Part shown: positions 43,862-52,686 of the stretch, piece after piece
Layout of the letters: every line of letters begins with the position of its first letter
How positions within the stretch are numbered: the stretch's first letter is position 1
Assembly (NCBI RefSeq): GCF_004349065.1
Contig: NZ_SMKZ01000042.1
Span: forward strand, 1-59,995
Direction: 5' to 3'
Length of the DNA: 59,995 bases
From: Jiangella asiatica
GTDB taxonomy: Bacteria; Actinomycetota; Actinomycetes; Jiangellales; Jiangellaceae
Notes under the pieces: model-generated
Databases searched by the model: none
Told to the model about the DNA's origin: nothing
What the model saw: the letters and a program-made list of their open reading frames with translations, nothing else
Translations under genes and position numbers: made by a program

Positions 43862-44851
43862 TCAGTGCTCGTCGTAGTGACGGCCGTGCGCGGCGTGGAG
43901 GTGGCCGTCGTGTAGGTAGTCGGTGTGGTCGCCGTGCTCGACGGTGGGGTGGCCGCACTCGGGGTCGTGCCGGTGCGGGTGGGTGCCGGCGGGCACGTGG
44001 GCGCCGGTGACGCGAGGGTCCTCGACGTCGGCCGGCGCTGCGCCGCGGCGTCTGCGCAGTGCCGTCCCGGCCGGCCAGGCCAGCACGAACCCGGCCAGGG
44101 CGGCGACGACGATGCTCGCACCGGGCGCGACGTCGACGTAGTAGGAGAAGATCACGCCGGCCACCGACGGCACCAGGCCCAGCGCCAGCGCGAGGGCGAA
44201 CGTCGTGCGGAAGCTGCGGGTGAGCTGTTGCGCGGTCGCGACCGGCACCACCATGAGCGCACTGACCAGGAGCAACCCGACCGTGCGCATGGCGACCGAG
44301 ACCGTCACCGCCGCCATCACCGCGATGAGGACGCTGTACAGGCGGACCGGCAGCCCGGTGACCTTGGCGAACTCCTCGTCCTGGCAGACGGCGAACAGCT
44401 GCGGCGCCAGCCCGACCGCCAGCGCGAGGACGACGATGGCCAGGCCCGCGACCACCCACAGGTCGCCGCCGGACACCGTCGTGATCGAGCCGAACAGGTA
44501 CGTGTTGAGCGTGGCGGCGGTACTGCCGGCGAGCCCGGTGAGCAGCACGCCACCGGCGATGCCGCCGTAGAACAACATGGCCAGCGCGACGTCGGCGGAG
44601 GCCTTGCCGCGGGCCCGCACGACGTCGATGGCCAGTGCACCGGCGACCGCGACGACGACGGACGTCCAGGCCGGCGCCCAGCCGGTGAGCAGCCCGACGG
44701 CGACACCGGTCAGCGCGACGTGCCCGATGCCGTCGCCCATCAGCGCCAGCCGCCGCTGCACCAGGTAGGTGCCGACCGCCGGCGCCGCGAGGCCGGTCAG
44801 CACGGCGGCGATGAGCGCGCGCTGCATGAAGTCGTAGTCGAGAAAGCTCAT
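43862..44851 (-). CDS. znuB: Zinc/metal ABC transporter permease (ZnuB-like)
   Basis: A 329-residue ABC-3 family permease with about eight or nine hydrophobic helices (from QRALIAAVLTGLAAPAVGTY to about residue 270), the membrane channel for zinc import. Family segments include GDGIGHVALTGVAVGLLTGW and the EEF-containing AVCQDEEFAKVTGLPVRLYS. The last 45 residues are unusually His/Asp-rich (HPHRHDPECGHPTVEHGDH), a cytosolic tail that could bind zinc. Its start overlaps the znuC stop by 4 bp (ATGA). Confidence 0.9.
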   Translation of the reverse strand: MSFLDYDFMQRALIAAVLTGLAAPAVGTYLVQRRLALMGDGIGHVALTGVAVGLLTGWAPAWTSVVVAVAGALAIDVVRARGKASADVALAMLFYGGIAGGVLLTGLAGSTAATLNTYLFGSITTVSGGDLWVVAGLAIVVLALAVGLAPQLFAVCQDEEFAKVTGLPVRLYSVLIAVMAAVTVSVAMRTVGLLLVSALMVVPVATAQQLTRSFRTTFALALALGLVPSVAGVIFSYYVDVAPGASIVVAALAGFVLAWPAGTALRRRRGAAPADVEDPRVTGAHVPAGTHPHRHDPECGHPTVEHGDHTDYLHDGHLHAAHGRHYDEH

Positions 44852-45600
44852 CCGAACAGCCCAGCCTCGTCGTCGCCGTGGTGGTCGTGGTGGTCGACGG
44901 GGCCGGTCAGCGACATGGCTGGCGCCGGCAGTGGCCCGTCGTGCACCACCTGCCCGCTGTCGAGGACGACGCCGCGGTCGACCAGCGGCGCCAGCGGGCC
45001 CATCTCGTGCAGCACCAGCAGCACCGTGCGCCCGGAGGCGACGAAGGTCCGAAGCGCGCGGGCGAAAGCCTCCTGGCTGCGCTGGTCGACGCCGGCGTTG
45101 GGCTCGTCGAGCACCAGGAGGTCCGGCTCGGCGGCCGCGGCTCGCGCGATGAGCACGCGCTGCTGCTGGCCGCCGGAGAGCGTGGCGACACTGTGCCCGG
45201 CGTGGTCGGACAGCCCGACCAGCTCGATGGCGTGGTCGACGGCGTCGCGATCGGCCCGGCGCGCGGGGCGGAACAGGCCGCGGTGCGCCAGCCGGCCGGC
45301 GGCGACGACCTCACGGACGGTGGCCGGTACGCCGGCCGCGGCGGTGGCGCGTTGGGGTACGTAGCCGATGCGCCGCCACGCTCGGAAGGACGCCAGCGGC
45401 GCGCCGAAGAGCGCGACCTCGCCCGCCGCTGGCTTGACCAGACCGACGATGGCCCGCACCAGTGTTGATTTGCCCGAACCGTTGGCGCCCAGCAGCGTCA
45501 CGACCTCGCCCTCGACCACGCGCAGGTCGATGCCGCGCAGCACGGGGCGCTCGTCGAGCTCCACACGCAGGCCGCGCACGTCGACGACCGGTGATCTCAT
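44848..45600 (-). CDS. znuC: Zinc/metal ABC transporter ATP-binding protein (ZnuC-like)
   Basis: A 250-residue ABC ATPase that powers zinc import. Walker A is GANGSGKSTLVRAIVGL, the signature is LSGGQQQRVLIARAA, Walker B is LLVLDEPNAGVD, and the switch His is in LLVLHEMG. The C-terminus is His/Asp-rich (VDHHDHHGDDEAG), matching the tail of the permease. It starts 14 bp after znuA and overlaps znuB, so znuACB is one operon under the Zur box upstream of znuA. Confidence 0.92.
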   Translation of the reverse strand: MRSPVVDVRGLRVELDERPVLRGIDLRVVEGEVVTLLGANGSGKSTLVRAIVGLVKPAAGEVALFGAPLASFRAWRRIGYVPQRATAAAGVPATVREVVAAGRLAHRGLFRPARRADRDAVDHAIELVGLSDHAGHSVATLSGGQQQRVLIARAAAAEPDLLVLDEPNAGVDQRSQEAFARALRTFVASGRTVLLVLHEMGPLAPLVDRGVVLDSGQVVHDGPLPAPAMSLTGPVDHHDHHGDDEAGLFG

Positions 45601-45613
45601 GACGCCACCGTAC

Positions 45614-46606
45614 TCAGGAACACCCGTTGGCCGTCCGCAGTGCCGCCAGGTTCGCCCGCATCAGGGTGAGGTAGTCCTCGTCGGCGGTGTCGTCGGTCAG
45701 GCCCTCGATCGGGTCCAGCACCGCGGCCTCGACGCCGAGGTCGTCTGCGAGGGTCTCGGCTACGTCTGGGCTGACCAGCCGCTCGTAGAAGATGGTGGTG
45801 ACGCCTTCGGCCTCGACGGCGTCGTGGACCTCGGCCAGCCGCTCCGGGGACGGCTCGGCGTCCGGGTCGATGCCCGAGATGCCGACCTGCTCGAGCCCGT
45901 AGCGGTCGGCCAGGTAGCCGAACGCCTCGTGCGCGACGACGAACACCGCCCGTTCGCACTGGGCCAGCCCGGCGGCGAACTCCTCATCGAGGGCTGTGAG
46001 GTCGGCGATGAGGTCGTCGGCATTGGCGTGGAAGACGTCGGCGTTGTCCGGGTCGAGGTCGGCCAGCCGGTCGGCGACGGCCTCGGCGATGGGCTCCAGG
46101 TTGGTGGGGTCGAGCCAGATGTGGGGGTCGCCGGCGAGGTCGCCGTGGTCGTGGCCCTCGTGCTCGTCGGAGTGCTCGTCGGAGTGCTCGTCCTCGGAGT
46201 GCTCGCCGGAGTGCTCGTCCTCGGAGTGCTCGTCGCCGGTTTCCTCCAACAGCGGGACGAGCTCGGCGGTGTCGAGCCCGCGGTCGTCGGCGTTCTGCTC
46301 GACGGCCTCGTCGACGGAGGGCTGGAACCCGGCCAGGTAGACGATGAGGTCGGCGTCGGACACCTCGCCGACCTGGCGGGCGGACAGCTCGAGGTCGTGC
46401 GGCTCGCCGCCGGCCTGGGTGAGGTTGCCGACGCTGGCGGCGTCACCGGCCACGCGCTCGGCGACGAAGGCCAACGGGTAGAACGAGGCGAGCACCGTCG
46501 GGCCGTCGGCGCCCGCGCTGGCGTCGTCGGAGCCGCAGCCGGTGAGGGCCAGGCCGCCCAGGGCGATAGTGGTCAGTGCGGACACTGCGGCACGACGGGT
46601 CTTCAT
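45614..46606 (-). CDS. znuA: Zinc-binding lipoprotein of the ABC transporter (ZnuA-like)
   Basis: A 330-residue cluster A-I solute-binding lipoprotein that captures extracellular zinc. The signal peptide ends in the lipobox LTGC (about residue 23 from this start). The metal site is spread over HDLELSARQV, HIWLDPTN, VVAHEAFGYLADRYGL and the late TIFYER..P region. A loop of about 35 residues made almost only of His, Glu, Asp and Ser, as in repeated EHSEDEHS, is the usual zinc-gathering loop. ATG 46606 gives the best signal peptide; the frame begins at GTG 46633, but that codon lies inside the Zur box. Confidence 0.92.
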   Translation of the reverse strand: MKTRRAAVSALTTIALGGLALTGCGSDDASAGADGPTVLASFYPLAFVAERVAGDAASVGNLTQAGGEPHDLELSARQVGEVSDADLIVYLAGFQPSVDEAVEQNADDRGLDTAELVPLLEETGDEHSEDEHSGEHSEDEHSDEHSDEHEGHDHGDLAGDPHIWLDPTNLEPIAEAVADRLADLDPDNADVFHANADDLIADLTALDEEFAAGLAQCERAVFVVAHEAFGYLADRYGLEQVGISGIDPDAEPSPERLAEVHDAVEAEGVTTIFYERLVSPDVAETLADDLGVEAAVLDPIEGLTDDTADEDYLTLMRANLAALRTANGCS

Positions 46607-46627
46607 GGGAGACATTCTCATCAAGAG

Positions 46628-46642
46628 TGACAACCATTGTCA
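46628..46642 (-). promoter_or_regulatory. Fur/Zur-type box upstream of znuA
   Basis: TGACAACCATTGTCA is a perfect 6-bp inverted repeat with a 3-bp centre and fits the pattern TGAnAAnnnTTnTCA bound by Fur-family zinc regulators. It lies 22 bp upstream of the chosen znuA start, and the zur gene itself is divergent 265 bp away. Zinc-loaded Zur would block znuACB transcription. Confidence 0.8.
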
Positions 46643-46670
46643 AAACACCCGAGTCGTCGCGCCACTCGCT

Positions 46671-46756
46671 CCGCCCCGTTGATCTTGGAGCCATGAGGGA
46701 ATCAATCGGGCATTCCGGGCCCTGATTCGCCCATAACTCCAAGATCAACGGGGCGG
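46671..46756. repeat. Palindrome of the GTTGATCTTGG family, copy B2
   Basis: Perfect 20-bp arms, CCGCCCCGTTGATCTTGGAG (46671-46690) and its complement (46737-46756), around a 46-base loop homologous to that of copy B1. It lies in the 300-bp divergent gap between znuA and zur, where a terminator is not expected. The remaining gap contains the Zur box and the presumed zur promoter. Confidence 0.88.
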
Positions 46757-46906
46757 GGTTCGGGAGGGTGGTCGGAGTGGTCGCGCCAGCTACACTGAGA
46801 TGGTAATGAGAATCGACTGGCCGCCGGGTTCCTGGGCCCTCCACTAGGCTGGAGCGCGGGCGGGGAGGCTGGCAGCATCGAGCGATCAGGGAGGCGGGCC
46901 ACTCAC

Positions 46907-47320
46907 GTGTCGGTACGCGATCAGCCGGTCAAGGAGCACCGCCGCACGCGCCAGCGCGCCGCGGTCGACGAGGTGCTCGACGACACCACTGACTTCATCA
47001 GTGCCCAGGACCTCCACGCCGCGCTGCGTGCCCGCGGCGCCGGCGTCGGTCTGGCCACGGTGTACCGGACGCTGCAGACGCTCGCCGACGACGGCAAGGT
47101 CGACGTCCTGCGCTCCGACGGCGGCGAGGCCGTGTACCGCCGATGCGTCCGCGAGGAGCACCACCATCACCTGGTGTGCCGCTCGTGTGGCGCGACGGTC
47201 GAGATCGCCGGCCCGACGGTCGAGCGGTGGGCGTCGTCGGTCGCCGAGAAGCACGGGTTCGTCGACGTCTCGCACACGCTGGAGATCTTCGGCACCTGTC
47301 CACGCTGCGCGCAGGCGTAG
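46907..47320 (+). CDS. zur: Fur-family zinc uptake regulator
   Basis: A 137-residue metalloregulator. The winged helix contains RRTRQRAAVDEVLDDTTDFI and GVGLATVYRTLQTLADDGKV. The metal and structural sites are the HHHH in CVREEHHHHLVCRSC, the first CxxC (CRSC) and the second CxxC (CPRC) near the C-terminus. Divergence from znuA and the box upstream of that gene point to zinc as the effector. GTG 46907 is the start. Gap 47321-47455 has no convincing gene. Confidence 0.92.
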   Translation: MSVRDQPVKEHRRTRQRAAVDEVLDDTTDFISAQDLHAALRARGAGVGLATVYRTLQTLADDGKVDVLRSDGGEAVYRRCVREEHHHHLVCRSCGATVEIAGPTVERWASSVAEKHGFVDVSHTLEIFGTCPRCAQA

Positions 47321-47455
47321 GAGCTGTGGGAGCTCGCGGCCAGACGGACGCCGACGCCATCACGCTCGACGTCACCGGTCAGGTCACCGTCGCCATGCCC
47401 GAGGCCGGCGACGGGTGACGGCATGCTCGCGCTGAGCCGGTGCCAGCCGGCAGCG

Positions 47456-47866
47456 CTAGGGCAGCCAGCCGGTGGCCCGCGACACCACCAGGGCTGCGAG
47501 CCCGAGGATCACCAGCGTCCGGAGCAGCCGCGAACCCGGCGTGAGCCGCGGCCAGGCCAGCATGAGCAACCACGCCAGGAACAGCACGACCAGGCCCAGC
47601 AGCGGCGGGCCGACGGGCGACGGCGCCAGCAGGCCGCCCAGCAGGATGCCGCCGGTGACCAGACCGAGCGCCCACTTCGGCGCGGCGGTGAGGCGCACCA
47701 AAATCGGGTAGCTGACCGCCTCGATGCGCCCGCGCAGGGTGGCCTTCTGCGGCGGGCCGGCCGGACCGGGGCGGCGACCGGCGCCGGGACGCGGCGAGCG
47801 CGAGCCCGCACCCGGCGCGGCGGGCCGGCGGTTCGGGGTGCGGCGCGGCTGGCGGTTCTGCGGCAC
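47456..47866 (-). CDS. DUF6703 small membrane protein
   Basis: A 136-residue conserved actinobacterial protein of unknown role. The first 50 residues are basic and Pro/Arg/Gly-rich, followed by helix SYPILVRLTAAPKWALGLVT and two or three hydrophobic segments (GGILLGGLLAPSPVGPPLLG, LVVLFLAWLLMLAW, LLRTLVILGLAALVVS). It is commonly found beside zur and glyS. GTG 47866 is chosen because GAAGGA lies 7 bases upstream; the frame runs on to 47923 without support. Confidence 0.8.
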   Translation of the reverse strand: MPQNRQPRRTPNRRPAAPGAGSRSPRPGAGRRPGPAGPPQKATLRGRIEAVSYPILVRLTAAPKWALGLVTGGILLGGLLAPSPVGPPLLGLVVLFLAWLLMLAWPRLTPGSRLLRTLVILGLAALVVSRATGWLP

Positions 47867-47976
47867 TGGAGATCCTTCGAGGCGGGCTGTGTCACCGAGC
47901 ATCGTACGGTGGATGGCCGACATACTGCTCCATGGCTCTCACAGAGTCGAGCCCGAGCGCACGCCGTGAAAGGATC

Positions 47977-48447
47977 ATGATGCTGGTCGTCACCCGGTAC
48001 CGGGTACCGCCCGAGGACGCGGCGCCGTTCCGCGACCGGGCCCGCCGCGCGTTGGAGGTGCTGGCCGAGAAGCCCGGCTGGCGCGGCGGCCACGTCGGCC
48101 GCGCGGCCGACGACCCCGGCCTGTGGGTGGTCACGAGCGAGTGGGAGAACGTCGGCTCCTACCGGCGCGCACTCTCCTCGTACGAGTCCAAGCTCGAGGC
48201 CGTGCCGCTCCTGTCGCTCGCCATCGACGAGCCGACCGCCTTCGAGCTGGTCGCGACGGTCCCCGGCCCGGCCGGCGGTGCTGGCGGTGCCGTCGGGGCG
48301 GTTCGGGCCGCCGACGCCGACGCCGTCGGGCTCGGTTCGGCCGCCGGGCCGATCGTCCCCACCGACTTCGACCACCCGCCGGCCGGCGGTTCCGATGCGT
48401 CCTTGGCGGAAAAACGTACCTCGGCCGGCAGGAACCCCGAGCCGTGA
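47977..48447 (+). CDS. Antibiotic biosynthesis monooxygenase-like (ABM) protein
   Basis: A 156-residue protein whose first 95 residues form an ABM ferredoxin-like fold: LVVTRYRVPPEDAAPFRDRA, RRALEVLAEKPGWRGGHVGR, DPGLWVVTSEWENVGSYRRA. Members act as small oxygenases or dimeric binding proteins; this housekeeping version has no known substrate. The remaining 60 residues are Gly/Ala/Asp-rich and probably disordered. ATG 47977 or 47980 is preferred to ATG 47932, as AAAGGA lies just upstream. It overlaps the YibE/F gene by 4 bp. Confidence 0.82.
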   Translation: MMLVVTRYRVPPEDAAPFRDRARRALEVLAEKPGWRGGHVGRAADDPGLWVVTSEWENVGSYRRALSSYESKLEAVPLLSLAIDEPTAFELVATVPGPAGGAGGAVGAVRAADADAVGLGSAAGPIVPTDFDHPPAGGSDASLAEKRTSAGRNPEP

Positions 48448-49682
48448 CGGGCGCCCACCTCCACCTCCACGACAGCTCCGAAGCACAGCCGGTCGGGCCG
48501 CACGTGCGCAACCTCGTGCTCGGCGTGCTCATCCCGCTGGTGCTGGCGACCATCGTCGGGCTCATCGCGCTGTGGCCGTCCGGAGAGACCCCGAGCATCG
48601 AGGCGGGCGTGCGCACCGACGCCACCATCGTCGAGACCCGCCCGTGCGCCGACGTCGTCGAGACTCCGGCTCCACCGGAGGGCGAGCCCGGCGGCGAGCA
48701 GGACGCAGGCGAGTGCCGCGAGGCCGACGTCCGGGTCGACTCCGGACCCGACGAGGGCGTCGAGACCGTCGTGCCGCTGCCGTTCGGGGTCGGCGCGCCG
48801 GAGTTCGAGGCCGGCGACGCGGTCGTCCTGGGCGCCATCCCGGACGCGCCGTTGGACAGCCGCTACGAGGTCCTGGACTTCCAGCGCGACCTCCCGCTGA
48901 TTTGGCTCACCGCCGTGTTCGCGGTCGCCGTCGTCGTCCTGTCCGGGTGGAAGGGTCTGGCCGCCCTCGCCGGGCTGGGCGTGTCGATGCTGGTGCTGCT
49001 GGTGTTCGTGCTGCCGGCGCTGCTGACCGGTGGGCCGCCGCTGCTGGTGGCGATCGTCGGCGCCTCGGTGATCATGATCGTGACGCTGTACCTGGCGCAC
49101 GGTGCGTCCATCCGCACGTCGGTCGCGCTCATCGGCACCCTGGTCAGCCTGGCGCTGACCGGGCTGCTGGGTGCGCTGTTCACGTCGCTGGCGCACTTCA
49201 CCGGGCTGTCCGGCGACGCCGCCGCGTACCTCGGCACGGTCAACGCCGAGATCGACGTGCGCGGGCTGCTGCTGGCCGGACTGGTCATCGGCGCGCTCGG
49301 AGTGCTCGACGACGTCACGGTCACGCAGAGCGCCGCCGTGTGGGAGCTGGCGGCCGCGGACCCGGCGGCGTCCCGTCGCTCGTTGCTGGCCGCTGGACTG
49401 CGCATCGGCCGCGAGCACGTCGCCGCGACCGTGAACACGCTGGTGCTCGCATACGTCGGTGCGTCGCTGCCGCTGCTGATGCTGTTCTCCGTCGCCGGGC
49501 AGGGCGTCACCGACATCATCACCACCGAGGCGGTCGCGCAGGAGATCGTCCGGGCGCTGGTCGGCGGGCTGGGGATCATCGCCGCGGTGCCGGTCACGAC
49601 CGCTCTCGCGGTGGTCGCGGTGCGCGGTCGTCCACATCGTCCGGCCGGCCGCCGCGCCGCCCGGGCGGCCTCGCCGCGCTGA
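48444..49682 (+). CDS. YibE/F-family membrane protein
   Basis: A 412-residue integral membrane protein. One N-terminal helix (LVLGVLIPLVLATIVGLIAL) is followed by an extracytoplasmic domain of about 120 residues with two cysteines (RPCADVVE, AGECREAD). About seven more helices run from LIWLTAVFAVAVVVLSGWKG to the C-terminus. The YibE/F hallmark segments NAEIDVRGLLLAGLVIGALG and VLDDVTVTQSAAVWELAAAD are present. Transport function has been proposed for the family but the substrate is unknown. GTG 48444 overlaps the preceding stop (GTGA). Confidence 0.88.
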   Translation: MTGAHLHLHDSSEAQPVGPHVRNLVLGVLIPLVLATIVGLIALWPSGETPSIEAGVRTDATIVETRPCADVVETPAPPEGEPGGEQDAGECREADVRVDSGPDEGVETVVPLPFGVGAPEFEAGDAVVLGAIPDAPLDSRYEVLDFQRDLPLIWLTAVFAVAVVVLSGWKGLAALAGLGVSMLVLLVFVLPALLTGGPPLLVAIVGASVIMIVTLYLAHGASIRTSVALIGTLVSLALTGLLGALFTSLAHFTGLSGDAAAYLGTVNAEIDVRGLLLAGLVIGALGVLDDVTVTQSAAVWELAAADPAASRRSLLAAGLRIGREHVAATVNTLVLAYVGASLPLLMLFSVAGQGVTDIITTEAVAQEIVRALVGGLGIIAAVPVTTALAVVAVRGRPHRPAGRRAARAASPR

Positions 49683-49797
49683 CCCCGTCGCCGCCGGAAG
49701 ACCTGACGCGAGACCCGCACGCGGCCCGCGCGCGCCGCCGGTGTCGTCTAGGCTCGAACCTTGACCTGCCGCCGAGACGCCGAAGGAGTGATCGCCC

Positions 49798-51174
49798 GTG
49801 CCAGCGCCCGTCGATGCCATCGTGTCCCTCGCCAAGCGCCGCGGGTTCGTCTACCCGACGGGTGAGATCTACGGCGGTACGCGCTCGGCGTGGGACTACG
49901 GTCCGCTCGGCGTGGAGCTGAAGGAGAACATCCGGCGGCAGTGGTGGCGGGCCATGGTGCAGCAGCGCGACGACGTCGTCGGGCTGGACTCCGCGGTCAT
50001 CCTGCCGCGCGAGGTGTGGGTCGCCTCCGGCCACGTCGACGAGTTCGTCGACCCGCTGGTCGAGTGCCAGGCATGCCACCACCGCTTCCGCGCCGACCAG
50101 CTCGAGGAGGAGTTCGCCGCGCGCAAGGGCAGCCCGGCCGACGGCGGACTGGCCGAGGTGCCCTGCCCCACCTGCGGCGCGAAAGACTCCTGGACCGAGC
50201 CGCGGATGTTCAACGGCCTGCTCAAGACCCACCTCGGCCCGGTCGAATCCGAGGACGGCCTGCACTACCTGCGCCCGGAGACCGCGCAGGGCATCTTCGC
50301 CAACGTCCTCAACGTCATGAACTCGTCGCGGAAGAAACCGCCGTTCGGCATCGCCCAGGTGGGCAAGTCGTTCCGCAACGAGATCACGCCGGGCAACTTC
50401 ATCTTCCGCACCCGCGAGTTCGAGCAGATGGAGATGGAGTTCTTCGTCGAGCCCGGCACCGACGAGGAGTGGCACGAGTACTGGCTGCAGGCCCGCTGGG
50501 ACTGGTATGTCGAGCTGGGTCTGTCCCCGGACAACCTGCGGCTCTACGAGCACCCGACGGAGAAGCTCTCCCACTACGCCAAGCGCACCGTCGACATCGA
50601 GTACCGTTTCGGCTTCGGCAGCTCGGACTTCGCTGAGCTCGAGGGCGTCGCCAACCGCACCGACTTCGACCTCACCACACACGCCAAGCACTCCGGCGTC
50701 GACCTCAGCTACTTCGAGCAGGAGAAGGGCGAGCGCTGGACCCCGTACGTTATCGAGCCGGCCGCCGGGCTCACCCGCTCGGTGCTGGCGTTCCTGCTCG
50801 ACGCGTACGACGTCGACGAGGCACCCAACACCAAGGGCGGCGTCGACACCCGCACCGTGCTGCGGTTCGACCCGCGGCTGGCTCCGGTGAAGGTCGCCGT
50901 GCTGCCCCTGTCGCGCAATGCCGAGCTGTCGCCCAAGGCGCGCGACCTGGCGACCAGGCTGCGGGCACGGTGGAACGTGGACTTCGACGACGCCGGCGCC
51001 ATCGGTCGCCGATACCGCCGGCAGGACGAGATCGGCACGCCGTACTGCGTCACCGTCGACTTCGCCACCCTCGACGACGACGAGGTCACCGTCCGCGACC
51101 GCGACACCATGCACCAGGAGCGCATCGGCCTGGACCGCATCGAGGCGTACCTCGCCGAACACCTGCCCTGGTGA
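49798..51174 (+). CDS. glyS: Glycine-tRNA ligase (single-chain, class II)
   Basis: A 458-residue homodimeric glycyl-tRNA synthetase of the eukaryote/archaeon-like type found in actinobacteria. It starts with [20 protein letters not shown]. Motif 1 lies around [14 protein letters not shown], motif 2 is [20 protein letters not shown] with the catalytic Arg, and motif 3 is [18 protein letters not shown] CxxC pair ([15 protein letters not shown]) may bind zinc in the insertion. The C-terminal anticodon-binding domain begins near [23 protein letters not shown] 49798 is the start. No T-box or other leader RNA was seen in the 115-bp gap upstream. Confidence 0.96.
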   Translation: MPAPVDAIVSLAKRRGFVYPTGEIYGGTRSAWDYGPLGVELKENIRRQWWRAMVQQRDDVVGLDSAVILPREVWVASGHVDEFVDPLVECQACHHRFRADQLEEEFAARKGSPADGGLAEVPCPTCGAKDSWTEPRMFNGLLKTHLGPVESEDGLHYLRPETAQGIFANVLNVMNSSRKKPPFGIAQVGKSFRNEITPGNFIFRTREFEQMEMEFFVEPGTDEEWHEYWLQARWDWYVELGLSPDNLRLYEHPTEKLSHYAKRTVDIEYRFGFGSSDFAELEGVANRTDFDLTTHAKHSGVDLSYFEQEKGERWTPYVIEPAAGLTRSVLAFLLDAYDVDEAPNTKGGVDTRTVLRFDPRLAPVKVAVLPLSRNAELSPKARDLATRLRARWNVDFDDAGAIGRRYRRQDEIGTPYCVTVDFATLDDDEVTVRDRDTMHQERIGLDRIEAYLAEHLPW

Positions 51175-51265
51175 CCGTGCCGCCGGCGTACCACCCCGCC
51201 GCGGCGGAAACGAATCGGCGCCGCGAACCGTCTGACCATGCGACGGCCAGGGCGGTGAGGGAGCG

Positions 51266-52654
51266 GTGATGCCGGAGGTCGACGGGGCTCTGGAACGGCG
51301 CGCGGGGCGCGCCGGTCGAGTGGCCGGCACCTTGCTGTGGACGCTCGCGATCATCGTGGCGCTCCTGCTCGCGGCGATGCTGAGCCAGATCGCGACGTGG
51401 GGCCTGATCCTGGGCGTCCTCGTCGGACTGACGACCATCGCCGGCATGGGAATCCTCGTGGGATTCGGCTGGAAGCGTGCCCTGCCCGCCACCCTGGCCT
51501 GCGTCCTCGGCTTCGCCGCGATCCTGTTCACCGGGCCCGCCCTGTACGAGGTGTACATGCGCGCCCTGGGAGAGCCGTCCCCCGCGGTGGTGCTCGAGAT
51601 CGACGAGCCGGAGGGGGAGAGCCGGCTGTGCTTCGTCGTCGAGGAGGACGGCGGGCTGCACGAGATGGACCAGCGGCAGAACTGCTTCGATCACATCGAC
51701 GCGGGTCAGGCGGTGTCGATCTTCGAGGACCCGCTCGGGTTCCTCCCGCCGCGGCTGGAGAACGCGCCCGACGACTCCGACGCGACGGCCGAGGTGGCCA
51801 TCTCCGCCGCGCTGCTGGCGGGTACTGCCGCCGCCGTCGTGTACGGCGGGCTCCGCCGCCGGACCGCCGTACCCTCGGGATCGCCGGTCGTCGCCGCCCC
51901 GCCGGAGGCCGGTGGACCGCTCACCTTCCTTTGGCTGCAGCGCGTTCCGGCACCGGTGGCCGACGAGTCCCGCGCCGCTGGCGATGCCGAGGCCGCCGAG
52001 GTCGCCGGGTGGCAGATACGCGGCGCGGACGCCGTCAAGCCGGCCGACCGGCGGGCCACCGGCACCGTCGCCGGCGTCGAGGTCGAGCCCACGCTCGGCG
52101 CCACGCCAGTCGACTACCGCGACGCCAGCAAGGACGGCACCAGGGCCCTCGTGCTGTGGACCGACGGCGGTCGGCGTGACGTGTACGCCCGGGTGCGCAC
52201 GGTGTCGGCGCGGCGCCGCGGAACGGCCGAGTACGAGATCGTCGGCCCGGACGACACCACGCTGGCGACGGTGACCCGCCGGGCGGGCCGGTTCCTCCTG
52301 CTACGCCGGACACGCTGGACCGTCCAGCAGGCCGGGCGCGGGACCGCCGTGGGGGTCAAGGGTCACCCGGTGTCCTGGCTGGTGTGGTGCCTCACGCTGC
52401 CGTTTCAGCCCGTCGTCGTCCTGGTCTCGCTGCTCAGCCTCGACGGCGTCGGCCCGGTCCGGGCGCCCCTGCGCACCCGCTGGCGCATCGACGACCGCAC
52501 GGTCCTGGACTACCGGACCAGCACCGGTGGTCACACCGAGGGCCTGCACGTCCTCGCGGACTGGTTCGACCCGCGGGTCGCCGCGGCGCTGGTGACCCTG
52601 ATCGGCAGCCACGACACCGGGTTCGGTGGGCGATGGGATCTCTCCGTCCGGTAG
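51266..52654 (+). CDS. Hypothetical membrane protein
   Basis: A 462-residue protein not recognised as a named family. Three hydrophobic segments lie at about residues 20-40, 45-68 and 74-90, followed by an acidic extracellular part with two cysteines (SRLCFVVEEDGG, RQNCFDHI). A fourth segment follows at about 172-190, then a cytoplasmic beta-rich region (DYRDASKDGTRALVLWTDGG, YEIVGPDDTTLATVTRRAG), and a last hydrophobic pair near 372-395. The beta part loosely resembles the LURP-one/scramblase-like fold; this is a guess. GTG 51266 and ATG 51269 are both possible starts. It lies between glyS and dusB. Confidence 0.7.
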   Translation: MMPEVDGALERRAGRAGRVAGTLLWTLAIIVALLLAAMLSQIATWGLILGVLVGLTTIAGMGILVGFGWKRALPATLACVLGFAAILFTGPALYEVYMRALGEPSPAVVLEIDEPEGESRLCFVVEEDGGLHEMDQRQNCFDHIDAGQAVSIFEDPLGFLPPRLENAPDDSDATAEVAISAALLAGTAAAVVYGGLRRRTAVPSGSPVVAAPPEAGGPLTFLWLQRVPAPVADESRAAGDAEAAEVAGWQIRGADAVKPADRRATGTVAGVEVEPTLGATPVDYRDASKDGTRALVLWTDGGRRDVYARVRTVSARRRGTAEYEIVGPDDTTLATVTRRAGRFLLLRRTRWTVQQAGRGTAVGVKGHPVSWLVWCLTLPFQPVVVLVSLLSLDGVGPVRAPLRTRWRIDDRTVLDYRTSTGGHTEGLHVLADWFDPRVAAALVTLIGSHDTGFGGRWDLSVR

Positions 52655-52686
52655 ACGTTCACCGGTTGGGGGACAATGGGCGTGCC

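Noticed and set aside
46140-46250. CRISPR-like array
   Set aside because: The short repeats encode the His/Glu loop of ZnuA in frame, with no spacers and no cas genes.
46790-46815. A second Zur box in front of zur (GGTAATGAGAATCGAC)
   Set aside because: It shares ATGAGAAT with the znuA leader but lacks the inverted-repeat symmetry of a Fur-family box.
47143-47418. Small gene overlapping the end of zur
   Set aside because: Most of it is an out-of-frame shadow of zur; the short tail after the zur stop has no start or ribosome-binding site.
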